Shown: one piece after another, positions 1 through 11,400 of the stretch | Layout of the letters: each line of letters opens with the position of its first letter | How positions within the stretch are numbered: position 1 is the first letter of the stretch | Assembly: GCA_002077045.2 (NCBI GenBank) | Contig: KZ111157.1 | Span: 480,383 to 544,382 of the forward strand | Direction of reading: 5' to 3' | Source of the DNA: Rachicladosporium sp. CCFEE 5018 | Lineage: Eukaryota > Ascomycota > Dothideomycetes > Cladosporiales > Cladosporiaceae | DNA length: 64,000 nt | Notes under the pieces: generated by a model | What the model saw: the letters and a program-made list of their open reading frames with translations, nothing else | Databases searched by the model: none | Told to the model about the DNA's origin: nothing | Made by a program: the position numbers and the translations under genes

Positions 1-1283
1 GTGACGCCAAGTTTCACGAAAAGTACGCTCATACTCTCGTACACTTCGTGCACAGCAGAAGCCAAGAGCTCGCGCTGATCAGGGGGCAGGTTTGAAGCAC
101 TATCAAGACGCATGATCTGCGTGACGGCAATGAGGATCTCGCTGATCACGTTGTTGACTAGCACACCGCCTGCACCGGCTTGCATGTAAGCGGCGGATAG
201 CATAGCCCGGATGACCCATACATGCCGATTCCGATCTTCCAGAGTGACAGCCGGTTTGATCAGACTGATCATTGCGCGAAACGCCAGATTTGCTGGTCCA
301 ACTTTCGTCCTACATAACATAGCGAACAGTGCCCAGGCTTCAGTCAGCGGGCGTTCGGGAAGCACCTCAGTCAAGTCCTTCGTCAACGCCACCACACGCG
401 GTTTGAGCCGGAGCAATGTATCGAGCGTGAGGTACGCGTTCTTCGTGTCACCCCGTTGCAGCCGCGCGATCATGATACTTGAGAGTAATGACGTTGGTAG
501 CTCATCGATTCCAGATAGATGTTCTTGAGTCCTGTCCGGCACCACAGAAGTAGGGGAAAAGTGGTACGTCACGAAATTGACGTTCGACCGTGTCAGTGCC
601 TCCTGGTAGACGCTCTCAATCTCCACGAGATCGGTGTCCTGCGCAGCCAGCATCCGAATGGCGATGCTGTAGGCCTTGGCCGAGGCCATGGCATCGTTCT
701 GCTCTCTGAGCCACGCCCAGAACTTATTCCCGGCATCCCAGGTCTGCGTCTCGGTGAAGAGCGTAAGCAGCACGAATGTATTGGGCCCAACCTTGCTCAA
801 TCGAGAGTTGCGCAGATCTGAGACAATTCGCTCGCCAAGTGCTAGACCACGCTCGGTAATTGAGCGGTCACGCTGCTGTTCTGGCTTGTACTTTTCTATG
901 CTGATATGCGTTCTAATCGAATTGATGAGTGCGAAGTAGTTATTGTCGCTCAAGTACGACTTTTGAGTAGGAGTCAGCCCGTCGTATATCTCGATGATCT
1001 CGTCAAGATTTTTGGTCTTTAACTGAGGAAGTTGTCTAGGCTTTGGCTCACGCTGCCGCTCGGCGAGATCCAGATGTCGTGCCCTGTAAGTCCTCGGTTT
1101 CGACTTCGTGGCTTCCGTTGCGTAAGATCTGTGCAAAGCAGATGAGGTAATCGAGGGAGGAACACTGGATGGGGGCGGCGATATGGCGACCGTTTTGCTG
1201 CGTCTATGAAAGGCGTCGAGCCATGATCGCTGCTGCTGAACCTGACGCTGCAGTATTCGCAGTCGCTGCAAAAGATTGGACAT
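1..1283 (-). CDS. PPR/TPR-like mitochondrial protein, 3' end cut by the window
   Basis: An open frame runs without interruption from an ATG at 1283 to the window edge (about 427 residues), so the C-terminus is missing. The first 60 or so residues are rich in Arg, Gln, Ser and Thr and poor in acidic residues, and end near a HRSYATEA segment, as in a mitochondrial presequence. The rest is almost entirely amphipathic helices with spacing like pentatricopeptide/TPR repeats, for example LDEIIEIYDGLTPTQ and PLTEAWALFAMLCR. This suggests an organellar RNA-binding or complex-assembly factor of the loose fungal group containing Rmd9 and CIA84, but I cannot assign an orthologue. It is divergent from the dehydrogenase gene that starts at 2169. 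Confidence 0.72.
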   Translation of the reverse strand, partial: MSNLLQRLRILQRQVQQQRSWLDAFHRRSKTVAISPPPSSVPPSITSSALHRSYATEATKSKPRTYRARHLDLAERQREPKPRQLPQLKTKNLDEIIEIYDGLTPTQKSYLSDNNYFALINSIRTHISIEKYKPEQQRDRSITERGLALGERIVSDLRNSRLSKVGPNTFVLLTLFTETQTWDAGNKFWAWLREQNDAMASAKAYSIAIRMLAAQDTDLVEIESVYQEALTRSNVNFVTYHFSPTSVVPDRTQEHLSGIDELPTSLLSSIMIARLQRGDTKNAYLTLDTLLRLKPRVVALTKDLTEVLPERPLTEAWALFAMLCRTKVGPANLAFRAMISLIKPAVTLEDRNRHVWVIRAMLSAAYMQAGAGGVLVNNVISEILIAVTQIMRLDSASNLPPDQRELLASAVHEVYESMSVLFVKLGV

Positions 1284-2168
1284 TGTCGGTATCTTTATTT
1301 ACCATTGTACAGCGAAGATGAATAAATGTAGACACCCCCCCTCGATCTCGGGGATGCCACAACTTTTCCCCGCAGTCTCCTGCTGCATTTGATCTCGATG
1401 CGATACTCGCCCCTGCCATCTCCCTCTGCATTAACACTATTTCTTCCTGCACTGCTTCCTCAACGCGCTTTGGCTCGCGACTCGTCCAGCCGCTCTCGTC
1501 CTCTCGACTACTCACGGCGGCCCCTCCCTCTCACTCCTGCGTGCTCCAGCGTTGCATTCGTGCCGTACAGCTGAGTCTATGTTTGCGCGACGCGTTCTAC
1601 AACTAGTCCACTCATCACTTTGCTCATTTATCTCTGCATACATGGTACCAATATGGGGTGTTTGCTCGCTATTGACAATATAACTCTGGAGAGTATGATA
1701 TCCACGAAGATTTCAAGAGAATCATACGTTCTGCCCGCCGACCAAAGTTTCTCGTCCGTTTCGCTCCCGTGGACGCTAGTCTCGAGATATGATTCCATGG
1801 CTTGCCTTTGATTCCACATGCATGCTGATCGACTGATTGGACAGTCCATACGCCCGTCCCTTGCTGAATAATGCTCTATGACCATGCCACAGGTGTCCAG
1901 GAGCTCGTTGCAAGACAAGGTGAAGTACGCGGACGTGTAATGCCTAATTCCGACATTTCTATACTAGACTGGTCTGGAAATTGTCAGATGCACTCTGGTG
2001 TGCGCAACGTGTTGCTTCTGCAAGCAAGGTCTGTATATATTGGGCCTGAGTGCCACTGCATCTGCGGTTCATTCCCTTCTCTTAGAATTCGACAGCAAGG
2101 CTTTCACTTGTAATTTGAATCGCGACTCCTGGGCCTCTTCGACTTCATTCTTCAGCACGGAGCCAGCC
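1284..2168. other. divergent intergenic region
   Basis: This 885-bp stretch separates two divergently transcribed genes. It contains a polypyrimidine-rich segment (about 1390-1560) of the kind found in fungal promoters and leaders. Short open frames here lack supporting features. The frame upstream of the dehydrogenase start stays open back to 1998 but reads like untranslated leader. Confidence 0.5.
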
Positions 2169-3134
2169 ATGGAGCATTCGACCGCGCTCGTCACAGGAGC
2201 CACCTCTGGAGTCGGTTACGAAGCGGCCCTCCTGCTTGCTGAGGAGGGCTGGAGCGAGGTCATCATCACCGGGCGCACCCTGGCTCGGATTCAGGAGACG
2301 GCCACTCAACTCACGGCGGAGACTGGAAAGAAGATCTTCACGCCGCTGGAACTGGACTTGGACACCCTGTCTAGTGTGCAGTCCGCCCTCGACGAGCTTG
2401 TGAAGCGAGGCCGGTCGGTCGACTTCCTACTGCTTAACGCGGGCATGGTTGGGGGTAAGGAGCGCGTGCTCACTGCGGTAAGTATCGAGGCGAGTCAGTC
2501 GCCGCTCATCGGCCATCATCAATTGACCGTCGGCTTGCTCCGCGCCAACTTATTGAGCCACAACGCACGGATCGTTATCTCAGGCTCGGAAGGTGCCCGT
2601 GGAGACGTACCTATGTTCAGCTACACCGACCTGACGCAATTTGCGGCCAGGGACCACCACGACGACCTCACGGCCGCTGTTGAAGCTCTGGTCCGCAGCG
2701 GGCCGGACGTGAAATACGAGCCAAATCGGGCATACGCTGACGCAAAGCTCATCGTTGCATGGTGGGCCTTCGCGCTGGCGCGCCGGCTACCTTCCGGCAT
2801 GGCTGTGTACACCGTCTCGCCGGGCTCCGCGCCCGATACCAAGGTGGCGCGACACGCCAGCGCGGTGCTCAGGTACCTTATGGTTCCACTGGTGAAACTC
2901 ATTCCAGGCATGTCACACACTCCTAAGACCGCAGCTCGTCGATATCTCCAAGCAGCGGAGTTCGGCACCGACGTCTCGGGCGAATTCTTCGCCTCGCCGC
3001 CCAAGAAGTTCATCGGCGCAATTGAGGCGATGCGTCACCCTCACTTTCACGATGGCGCCAGCCAGGAAGCTGCGTGGCAGGCCATCGTCAACATCTCTGG
3101 TGTCGAATACTCCCAGCCAAGATCCTTGGATTGA
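2169..3134 (+). CDS. short-chain dehydrogenase/reductase (NAD(P)-dependent)
   Basis: Intronless gene of 321 codons starting at the ATG in a CAGCC-ATGG context. The Rossmann nucleotide-binding motif TGATSGVG lies at residues 9-16, the NAG structural motif at about 91-93, a serine in the ISGSEG segment near 139 and the catalytic YADAK (YxxxK) at about 189-193. It is therefore a classical-type SDR with an intact active site. A run resembling a splice donor (GGTAAGTATC, near 2478) is better read as coding, because the frame stays open and the encoded residues ASQSPLIGHHQLT fit the SDR helix after the NAG strand. The substrate cannot be inferred. The frame is open further 5' to 1998, but that part has no SDR homology. 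Confidence 0.88.
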   Translation: MEHSTALVTGATSGVGYEAALLLAEEGWSEVIITGRTLARIQETATQLTAETGKKIFTPLELDLDTLSSVQSALDELVKRGRSVDFLLLNAGMVGGKERVLTAVSIEASQSPLIGHHQLTVGLLRANLLSHNARIVISGSEGARGDVPMFSYTDLTQFAARDHHDDLTAAVEALVRSGPDVKYEPNRAYADAKLIVAWWAFALARRLPSGMAVYTVSPGSAPDTKVARHASAVLRYLMVPLVKLIPGMSHTPKTAARRYLQAAEFGTDVSGEFFASPPKKFIGAIEAMRHPHFHDGASQEAAWQAIVNISGVEYSQPRSLD

Positions 3135-4046
3135 GTGTAATGCACAGAGGGAGCATGAGTTATCGCGAAACTGAGACTCTGCAGGCGTGTGTGGGATGCG
3201 AATGGTCGTCCACGAAGAGATCAGATATGGTTGAGAAGGGTGTCACACAATTGCGTAGTGAGAAGCGTAGATGCCATGTTAATTGACGAATTGCTCGCTA
3301 GAGAGTATGTCTATGCGTAATCCATATTGTAAGCGAAGCACCGAGTTGACGACCACATTCAGAAGCGTCGAATGCACTGTAGGGAGAGTCAATCGAGCCT
3401 CAAGTTCAGTTCCAGCGGAGGCCATTCTTATATATACCCGTACTTAATAGCTCGCGCGCCCTTGACGAACAAGACGAAGTGAAGGGGGCACACGAGTGAC
3501 AATGGAAGCGGACCGTCCACAACTCACCATGGACGAGATTGCTACCATATGCCGCACCGCAAACGTATACACGTACCTAGGCTGTTAGTGAGAGTGTCGT
3601 GTTCTCCGACTTCTCCCCTAAACAGCGCTAGAAGCATTTTGATATATTAGCGCAGTCTATACCAGCAGTGTCCATCACGCGGACCTTTGGAGTGGTCCGC
3701 TTGTTCTGTCATTTGCGTGGGGGGTTAGAGAAGAGTAGAAGTAACACGAAAAGGTGACGAACTGAATACATAGGCACGTATAGGCGATTAGAGGACTGAC
3801 CGAGCACTCGAGGATCACATGCGCCCAGTTCAGTGGCTAAAAGGTGCTGAAGTGGCCATTCTCCAATCCTGTACGTATTGTGTACACATGTGGTGCGTGC
3901 CCGTGAGGTGAGGTCGATGCCAAGCCCAACACATGACAACCTACTACCGCAAAGGACAACAATCGACGTACTCAATGCGTTAGACACCCAAGGACTTGAG
4001 TGTACCGAATCCATACATAAGCTGAAGTGACCGTCCAACCGCCACC
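3135..4046. other. intergenic region without a supported gene
   Basis: About 0.9 kb between the dehydrogenase and the coatomer gene. Only short frames without domain signal are present. The 3' part presumably holds the COPI zeta promoter, and the gene has a good GCCACC-ATGG start context. I see no repeat or RNA gene. Confidence 0.45.
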
Positions 4047-4699
4047 ATGGCACCCAACATGTCCCTCTTCAGCATCAACGCGATCCTCCTCCTCTCGGCT
4101 GACGATGGCTCCCGCATACTGGCCAAATATTACTCCCCACCCCATATACCGACGAACATGGGCACAGACTATCCTGGGGCGCAACCGTACACATCACTGA
4201 AGGATCAGAAAGCGTTCGAGAAGGGGTTACTCGAGAAGACTACGAAGCAGACGAACGACATAATATTATACGACAACCGGATTGTGGTCTACAAGGCGGA
4301 GAGTGATGTAATGCTGTATGTGGTTGGAGGAGCGGACGAGAACGAGGTTATGCTGTACAACGTTGTGCTGGCTCTGAGGGATAGTCTGAACATATTGCTG
4401 AAGTAGGGCATATACCTTATCCGTTGCCCTAAGCACATGCTAACACGAGATGCAGAAACTCCGTGGACAAGCGCACACTGATAGAGAACTACGACCTTGC
4501 TTCGCTATGTCTGGACGAGATCATAGACGACGGCATTATACTTGAGACAGATCCGGTGGTCATCGCGAGTCGGGTCTCAAGACCACCAGCGCAGGATGTG
4601 CCCAACATGCAAGGCATAGATCTGAGTGAAGAGGGCTTGCTCAAGATTTACCAGTTCGGCAAGCAAAAGCTTGGGGAGCGTCTACGACAAGGACTTTGA
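4047..4699 (+). CDS. RET3: coatomer subunit zeta (COPI)
   Basis: Two exons, 4047-4402 and 4456-4699, joined over a 53-nt intron (donor GTAGGG, acceptor GCAG), give 199 residues, the normal size for zeta-COP. The N-terminus (MSLFSINAILLLSADDGSRI followed by LAKYYSPPH) is the longin-like/clathrin-adaptor small-chain fold shared with AP sigma subunits. The splice restores a continuous LLK-NSVDKRTL segment, followed by the conserved YDLASLCLDEIIDDGII stretch. The protein is the small subunit of the F-subcomplex of the COPI coat, acting in Golgi-to-ER and intra-Golgi retrograde vesicle formation. The start has a Kozak-like GCCACCATGG. Confidence is high for identity and splice site. Confidence 0.95.
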
Positions 4700-6452
4700 T
4701 TGCTGTGTATCGAAAACTCGTCAGATCAATAATCAACGCTGTGTGGAGCCGCATTTGGTTCACCGGGATTACTGGTGCATAGCATGGCGTTAGGGGCGGG
4801 GACTTGTGGGAGAATGGAAATGATTAGGAGGTATGCTCATGGTGGACCAGCAAGTTTCCCGAGTCGACAAAGCAGGTTGACTTGGCCTGGTGGACTGGAG
4901 TTCGCGCCATGGAGCCTCTGTGAAGATCAGAAATGTGCTGCCGAAGCGACCTTGGAGTACTCTACCATCAGAAATCTCCTCATACTACTCTGGCACGGAA
5001 TGCGTTTCGGCACGATGCTCAGATGATAGGTAGCGCAGGCTACAGAATAATGACACATTTTTGTCCGGCACGGCGCTGTTCCGTCCGCGTCTCGATGTCA
5101 TAGTGAACCTCGGACTATTACGTTCTTTGATGTTGCGGACATGTTTCATCACATCCCGGCACCGCTCGTAGACTTCGAGCCTCACCAGCCGGACCATGCC
5201 ACTGGATGCGCTACGGGCGCTACTGTCGGGGTTGCGCCTTCCCCGCGAAAAGTTATGGGCCTCAGATCGCCGGCTAAATACAGGACATCACCCCAGAAAG
5301 AGATACATCGACGTGGAGGCGCGGGATGTCCGAAGTAACTTGTTCAAGATGCGATGTTGCGGTCACCAAATCGTATGTCGCTTGTCGGGTCAATTGGTGT
5401 ACGTCGACCATATCGATGCTCGCAACGAACGTTCAGGCTAGACTAATCGCAAGGCAGCCGGCAAACAGGCTGACGGAAGGCATTGGACATACCATTTCCT
5501 GAATGCCGTCACTGTCCCACGCATGGGCCGTTTGGAGCCCAGGTTGATGACCCGATCGTTCCACGGACTCGGCGCCACGCTGGCAATTCGTCGCCGAGGT
5601 GTAATCAATTCCTACGACAAACGCGAATCGTGCCCGAGGGCCATGGTCTGGCGGTGAAGCGTTGTCACCAAGCCGATATGCACACTCGCGCCGAAGATGC
5701 GGCAACGAAAACGCATGCAAAGCCGATCTTGCAGGCCCTACAGCCAGCGTAATCAAACGCGGGATGTACGCACGTTACCCCAGCCTTGTCAAGTCCAATC
5801 CAGCCCAGATTCGCTCCCGCCTTCCAGAACAAAACCTGGCCGTCCGAGCATCGACTGCAATCTGACTCTGCCCGTCTCCGCCACAGACCCGATTCGCGCA
5901 ACGGCAATCAGATTTTAAAACAACATTGCACGCATCCCGCATTCCCCGGAAACTTGGCGTTGCGGAGTTTGGCGGGCTCCCACATTACCTCCACGCTTGG
6001 GCGCGTCTCCATGCGGTGATACCACCGTCGTGGACGGGCTCGCTTCCTGCTCGCGTGGATGTTGTGATGAGACGACGAGTCGGGTGTGTGCGGTGAGACA
6101 GCGTGGTCCGGGAACTGGGTGTTTGATTTCCGATTGCACTGACGGCGATGTAAGGGTGGTGATGCGAGGCGAGGTGTTGTATATCATTTATCCTGCGCTC
6201 TTCTTCTGTTGGGTTTCTATTCTCACCGCACCCCAGCTTGCAGCAATTGTGGATCAAAAAGCATACCCAGTCACCACTGTCTAAGCCCAGTTAATACACA
6301 AGACCACCATACTCAAAGCATCCAACCATCTATCTATCACATCAACGTCCCGGGCCATCAAACCCAGCAAGCTACTGTACCAGGAAGTCCACACAGACCA
6401 ACATTAAGCCCTCCACCAGCAACGATCTATCACAACATCTGAAAGCATCAAG
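4700..6452. other. 1.75-kb gene-free stretch and leader of the next ORF
   Basis: Several overlapping frames of 60-90 codons occur on both strands between 4775 and 6284, but none has a domain, a convincing start context or coherent composition, so I call none of them. The last 160 bases (about 6290-6452) are CAA/CCA-rich and purine-poor, a typical filamentous-fungal 5' leader for the ORF at 6453. Confidence 0.45.
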
Positions 6453-6674
6453 ATGACTTCCTCGCTCCCACAACCACCGCGAACAACGTCCATACCACGC
6501 AACGACTCCTTCAGCACCGAAGACATCACCCGCGCATTTCAAGTATCAGCACAAAAGCCTCGCAACAACCTGTCATTACGCATCGTGAAGCAAGACGAAG
6601 TGTCGCCTCCACCGCCATCGCCACTCGAGACGAGACCACCGACGTCGTTCGGCTTGTCTGAGAGACGGAGATAG
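6453..6674 (+). CDS. small proline/serine-rich protein, unknown function
   Basis: A 73-codon ORF that starts right after a long CA-rich leader ending in CATCAAG-ATG, which is what makes it credible as a gene. The product has no signal peptide or membrane segment. It has a Ser/Pro-rich N-terminus, a short helix-like centre (STEDITRAFQVSAQK), a basic LRIVKQDE stretch, a PPPPSP run and a basic C-terminus (LSERRR). I recognise no family. It may be a conserved small fungal protein, or the first exon of a longer gene, although I see no good donor. Confidence 0.45.
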   Translation: MTSSLPQPPRTTSIPRNDSFSTEDITRAFQVSAQKPRNNLSLRIVKQDEVSPPPPSPLETRPPTSFGLSERRR

Positions 6675-7066
6675 ACTCGCTGCTGGTCCTTCCCATTCAC
6701 GATGGTTCAACTGTACCGTCAGGATGCCCTCGCAGTGATGTTGAGCATCAGGCAGGCTTCTTGCACATGCGGCCATGCAAAGGTTCACGGCGTTGCTGAG
6801 GTCTGTAAGCAGCAGGGGTAATTCATGGGTCTGGAGGTTCACTGCTCGGGAGAACCGTATCAAGGATTGCAACATTAGGACTTTTGACTTCACCACATCA
6901 GGGGGCGCAAGTCCGGGATCGCTATGAGCTTTGAGAGCTGGCATCATCTAATGTATCTATCAAATAATGACATATATCAACCAGATCATCAGTTTGTCGC
7001 TGTCGAATGCCTGTTGCCACCCAACCCCAGAGTAGCTGGGAAAGCGGAAGCCACCATCCCATCCGC
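6675..7066. other. intergenic region, convergent genes
   Basis: The 3' flanks of the small proline-rich ORF (+) and the SDR gene (-) meet here. A minus-strand frame opposite the small ORF (6576-6947) has no recognisable features and is not called. Confidence 0.4.
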
Positions 7067-8120
7067 TCAATACGTCCCAGCATGGTTCGCCAGAAACCCT
7101 CCATCGATTACAGTGACATTCCCGTTGCAGTACGCTCCAGCCTTCGAAGCCATCCACAACACCGTCCCAGCCATTTCCTCCTCTGCACCCATCCTCTGCT
7201 CAGGCACAAGAGTCTTTGGCATCACGCCATCAGTGTGTTCCCACGCCTTGCTTACCGGTGCAGTCATGTCTGACGGAAACCCTGTAGACTTCTAGTCAGT
7301 AATCCAACATCAACGGACTATGAGGAGGCAAGAACAGGACTTACATCCCGGGGCGATGACATTCGTCCTAATCCCGAACGGCACAAAGGCAGCCCCCAGA
7401 TTCTTCATCAAGTGATGCACCGCAGCCTTACTAGCATTATAGATAAAACTGCTCGTAAACCTCGTCAAACCCCCAACACTCCCCACACTGATAATCTGGC
7501 TACTCGGCCGCCCCTTCTCCCTTCTCCCGTTTCCCTCGTCCAGCAGCTCTAGAAACGCCATTGAAGTAGTGAATACGGCGGCTACATTCGTTTCCAGCGT
7601 CTCCGTCCAGAGGGATGCGGGGCGGTAGTTGAAGTAGTAGTCTCGCACTTCTGACGCTGAGGACTCGGCATTGGGGATTGGGCGGGCGTTGGGGGAGGAG
7701 TCATAGGTTGTCTGGCCAGCATTGTTGATCAGGAGGTCGATGTAGCCTGTCTCCTTTGTGATCCGGTCGATGGCACGTTGGAGGTCGGCGTGAGAGGTTG
7801 TGCTGCCTTGGATGGGGATGAGATTGCCGTGCTCCTAGTCATCGTTAGTGGCGAGGACGAGAGACTCGAAGCTTCCAGGCATACCGCAAGCTTGACAGCT
7901 TCGTCGAGTTTCTCCTGTCGTCGGCCGGTGATGTAGACTTTGGCGCCGTTGCTCTCGAGAGCGCGGGCGATCATGAGGCCCAGTCCAGTGCCGCCTGGAA
8001 AAGAATTTCGGTCAGTCTAGTTCGACCATACCTTGGGATTGTATTGAAATTACCGCCGGTGACGACTGCCACCAAGCCCTTGACATCCATCAAGTTCTCC
8101 TTGTTGTACTTCGAAGCCAT
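7067..8120 (-). CDS. short-chain dehydrogenase/reductase, four exons
   Basis: I rebuilt four exons on the minus strand: 8120-8054, 7994-7885, 7834-7345 and 7281-7067. The introns are 59, 50 and 63 nt. The joins give a continuous 293-residue classical SDR. The nucleotide motif TGGGTGLG (residues 21-28) is split by intron 1. NNAG is at 96-99, the SVGSVGG catalytic-serine segment near 176, YNASK at 191-195 and APGWFPSDMT near 220; the last is created across intron 3 using acceptor TCTACAG. The C-terminus (NVTVIDGGFLANH) is the usual SDR end. It resembles fungal oxidoreductases of the 3-oxoacyl-reductase/gluconate-dehydrogenase type, but the substrate is unknown. Start codon and splice sites are supported by family motifs. 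Confidence 0.9.
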
Positions 8121-8401
8121 GGTCGTCGATTATCGATCTCGAGAGATGCAGAGGGAGTGGATGTGAAAAGATGAACAAGCTGGTCTCATACGAGGTCGAA
8201 CCTGCACCATCTCGATCGTGGAAGTCTAATCGATGGCAGCTTGTTTGGATTCCTTGCCGAACGTAGAGTGCACCCGATCTCAATGGCTCTCGAGATATCA
8301 GCATGGGGAGGGGAATGATATTGACCAGACTGTACAGCATACTGTCAAGAGGGTCAAACGTGAGGTCCTCACAGTCCATTGTCTATCTAAAATATCTACT
8401 T

Positions 8402-11400
8402 CTACTTCTTCTTACTCCCCTTCCCACCCCTCCCTCCACCCTTCCCTCCCCTCGCAGCAGCCCCTCCTTTCCCCTTCTCAGCATGACTCAAAACAACCCT
8501 AACCATCTTGACAGGCACAACACCCACAACCTCCGTCTCCTTCAACCCCTGCAGCAGCTCCGCCTCCCTCGGCCAAATTTTCTCCTTATCCTCGCTCTTG
8601 TCATCCAGTGCCCTCTTGTCCTTACTAGCCTTTACCCACGCGCCCAGCATCTCCCTCACCGCCTTGCCTTTCTTCGTCTGCCCAGGCTGCATCTTGACTT
8701 TGTACTTGTGTTTTGCTAGGGCGGCCCAGGGCGCGCAGACGGGTATGATGTCTATGATCTCGTCTCCCGGCAGAGGAGCGCCGACGTAGGAGTCTAGACT
8801 TGTGAGTTGCAATGCTTCGTCTTCGTCCAAAGCCTCGACGCCTTCATCGAGGTTCAGGCGACGAATCTCCTCGGCTTCGAGACCTTGCTTTTGGGCTTTC
8901 TCGTGCTGGGCTCGGCGACGGGCGCGGGCTTCTTCGAGACTTTCTTTTTGAGCGGCTTCGGCTGCTTCGGCCGTGGACTTCTCGTCTGCGGCTTTGGAGC
9001 CGAGGAGCTGCATGGCGAGGGCGCGGTCTTCTTCGTCTTGGTTTGCGTATTTGGCTGCCTGTTTCTTGGCCTTTGCGCGTTTGCCGCGCTTCTGCTGTGC
9101 AGGCTTGTTGGACTGTGAGGTAGGAACTGGTTGATCCTTCTTGGACTGTCGCTTCTGCCCACCGGTTTGCGCGGCTTCGATGTCTGTTGGCTCATCTTCA
9201 GCCTTGTCATCCTGACCTTGAAGCCCTGCTGTACCGGGGGGGTCATGCTCATCTTCGCCGTCGTCTTCACTCCCGCTTACGTCGTCATCGTTCGCAGCAT
9301 CTGTATGATGGCCGTTCTGGAGTGGGTTCGACCTGGCTTCAATACGATCATCATCATCATCTCCTGAGCCAGCTTGTCGGACGTCGTTGAAGTCATCATC
9401 GTCATCTGCTTCTGTATGGTCGTTCTTAGAGTCGTCCAAGACGGCGTCAGGGAACTCATCATCCTCATCGTCCGTCTTATGTGCAGCCTCACCATCGTCA
9501 GCACCGGCCACATCAGCCGCTCCGTCCTCCTTCACAACATCTGCAGCCGGCCCAGCCCCATTTCCCAAGCGATGCTTCACATGCCTCGCCTTACTCTCCT
9601 CGCTAATACAAAACATAACAGCAAAGCCCAACAACAGCTGACTAGGCGGCAAAAAGTTCTTCTTTCCCCTCACCATAAAGCCCCCCGTAGCCAAATACTC
9701 CCCCGTCGGCGCCGTCTTACTAACCTGATCCCAATTCACCCACCAAGCACTCATAGCCGCCTTGCTATCCCACGCACTACTCGTGCAAACCGCCATGCTC
9801 CCCGCTTGAGAAAGCGTGCTGGGCGGGATTGGCGCGTCAGGAGTGGCGGGGTTGTTCTTGATGATGACGCTCGCGGCGCCGTGGAGGTCGGCGTGGACGT
9901 ACGCGTCGCCTTTTTTGAGGTAGCGACGGTAGAGGATCTCGTTTTGCTGGGCGTCTTTGCCGGCTAGCACGAGGTAGTTGTCGGAGGAGATGAAGTAGAT
10001 GAATTTCTCGAACCAGAATTGTTTGCGGACGGGGCGGAGGACGTCTTTTTCTTGTTTCAGGCCTTTCTTCAAGTCGGCCATGACGCGTTGCTCTGTGTTT
10101 TTGAGGGCCTTGGAAGAGGCAAGGGCGGTGCGTTCTTGCTTCTGGGCGGCGGTGCGGCGCTGGTCATGGTACTGGCGGGCATTTGCCCAGGGGGAGAGCG
10201 CGAGGTCGATGTCGATTGTGAGGCGCTTGTCAGCTGATGAGACAGCTGCCAGGGTTGGAGCAGCGGGAGCTTCGTCGTCGGAGTCCGATGCCTCACTGTC
10301 GGTCTTATCGGCCATGTCGTCGTCGGAGAATTCGGCATCGTGATTCTCGGAGAGCAACAGGGTGATGGTGTTCTCATGCAGCTTCAGCGGAAGCTTGATC
10401 GTCAGCGCCACAGCATTCTGTCTGCTCTGTTCACTCTCGATTAAGTGTCCAATGTCCACCCAGTCCATGCCCTGTGCAATCAGCCCGTTGACAGCATTGA
10501 CAGCCTCCTCCACCCGAGGTACATTGGCTTGTATGGCCTGCGCCTTGCGTACATTGAGCTCCTGTACCTGTTGCAAACCATCTATACGCTTGTCTTGCTC
10601 CTGTCGCGCGGCCTCGATCTTCTTGCGCGCAGTATCTTCTCGTTCCTGCAGCTTAGACTCCAGCCTTTGACCCTCGATAGACGAGAAGAATTCGTCAACC
10701 GCCTTGTTGAAACCCTCATACTCCAGCACCACCATCCCAGGATCCTCCGCCAACTGCTTCGGCCTAAACGGATGGAAGTCCTCATACATCAACCCCTTCC
10801 TCGCATCTTCCTCCTCTTCCTCACCCTCGACCTCCTTGACCCCCTCCTTCCGCCTCGCAAGAATATACCCTTTGGCCACGTCCTTACTCATGATATCTCG
10901 CACAACGTCCCCAGCCTCCCTCAGACACCCCATCAACCGTCCCAGTGCCTCCTCATTTCCCAGCACATCGTCGACGCTGGAGTCTTTCCCAAACCCCCCG
11001 TCCTGAAGCACATGATCCAGCAACACAGGCGGAAACTCCGTCGTAGTAGCCAACGCCTTCCTCAGCGCATCACCCCCCTTTCTCTTCTTCCCCGGTTTCT
11101 TAGCCTCCAAGACCTGCCTCTCTTGCGCCTTTTGCAGCCCAGCGCGGACACGCTCTTCAGTCAACTCTGGCACGCCGTCGAAGTTCTGCCGTAAATGCAA
11201 GTTATATTTCAACCCCTGACGATACCTCTCGTGCTCCTCGCCCTCATTGACATTCCGCAGCAGCGTAAGGATATTCAACTCCCCATCACACAGAATCACA
11301 TTCCCCCCCGCGTAAAACTCCAAAAACAATCTATACAACCCCTCTGAAAACACAATCTCAATCACCCGATCCGTACCCACCTGCCTCACACTCGTTACCC

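Noticed and set aside
1998..2168. Upstream extension of the first dehydrogenase frame
   Set aside because: The extra residues have no SDR similarity; the nucleotide-binding motif sits at the expected distance from the ATG at 2169.
2478..2540. GTAAGT donor-like site inside the first dehydrogenase
   Set aside because: The frame is open through it and the encoded residues align with the SDR helix, so it is coding.
9130..10670. Several long plus-strand frames opposite the Rqc2 gene
   Set aside because: Shadows of codon bias and acidic repeats on the opposite strand of a clear conserved gene.
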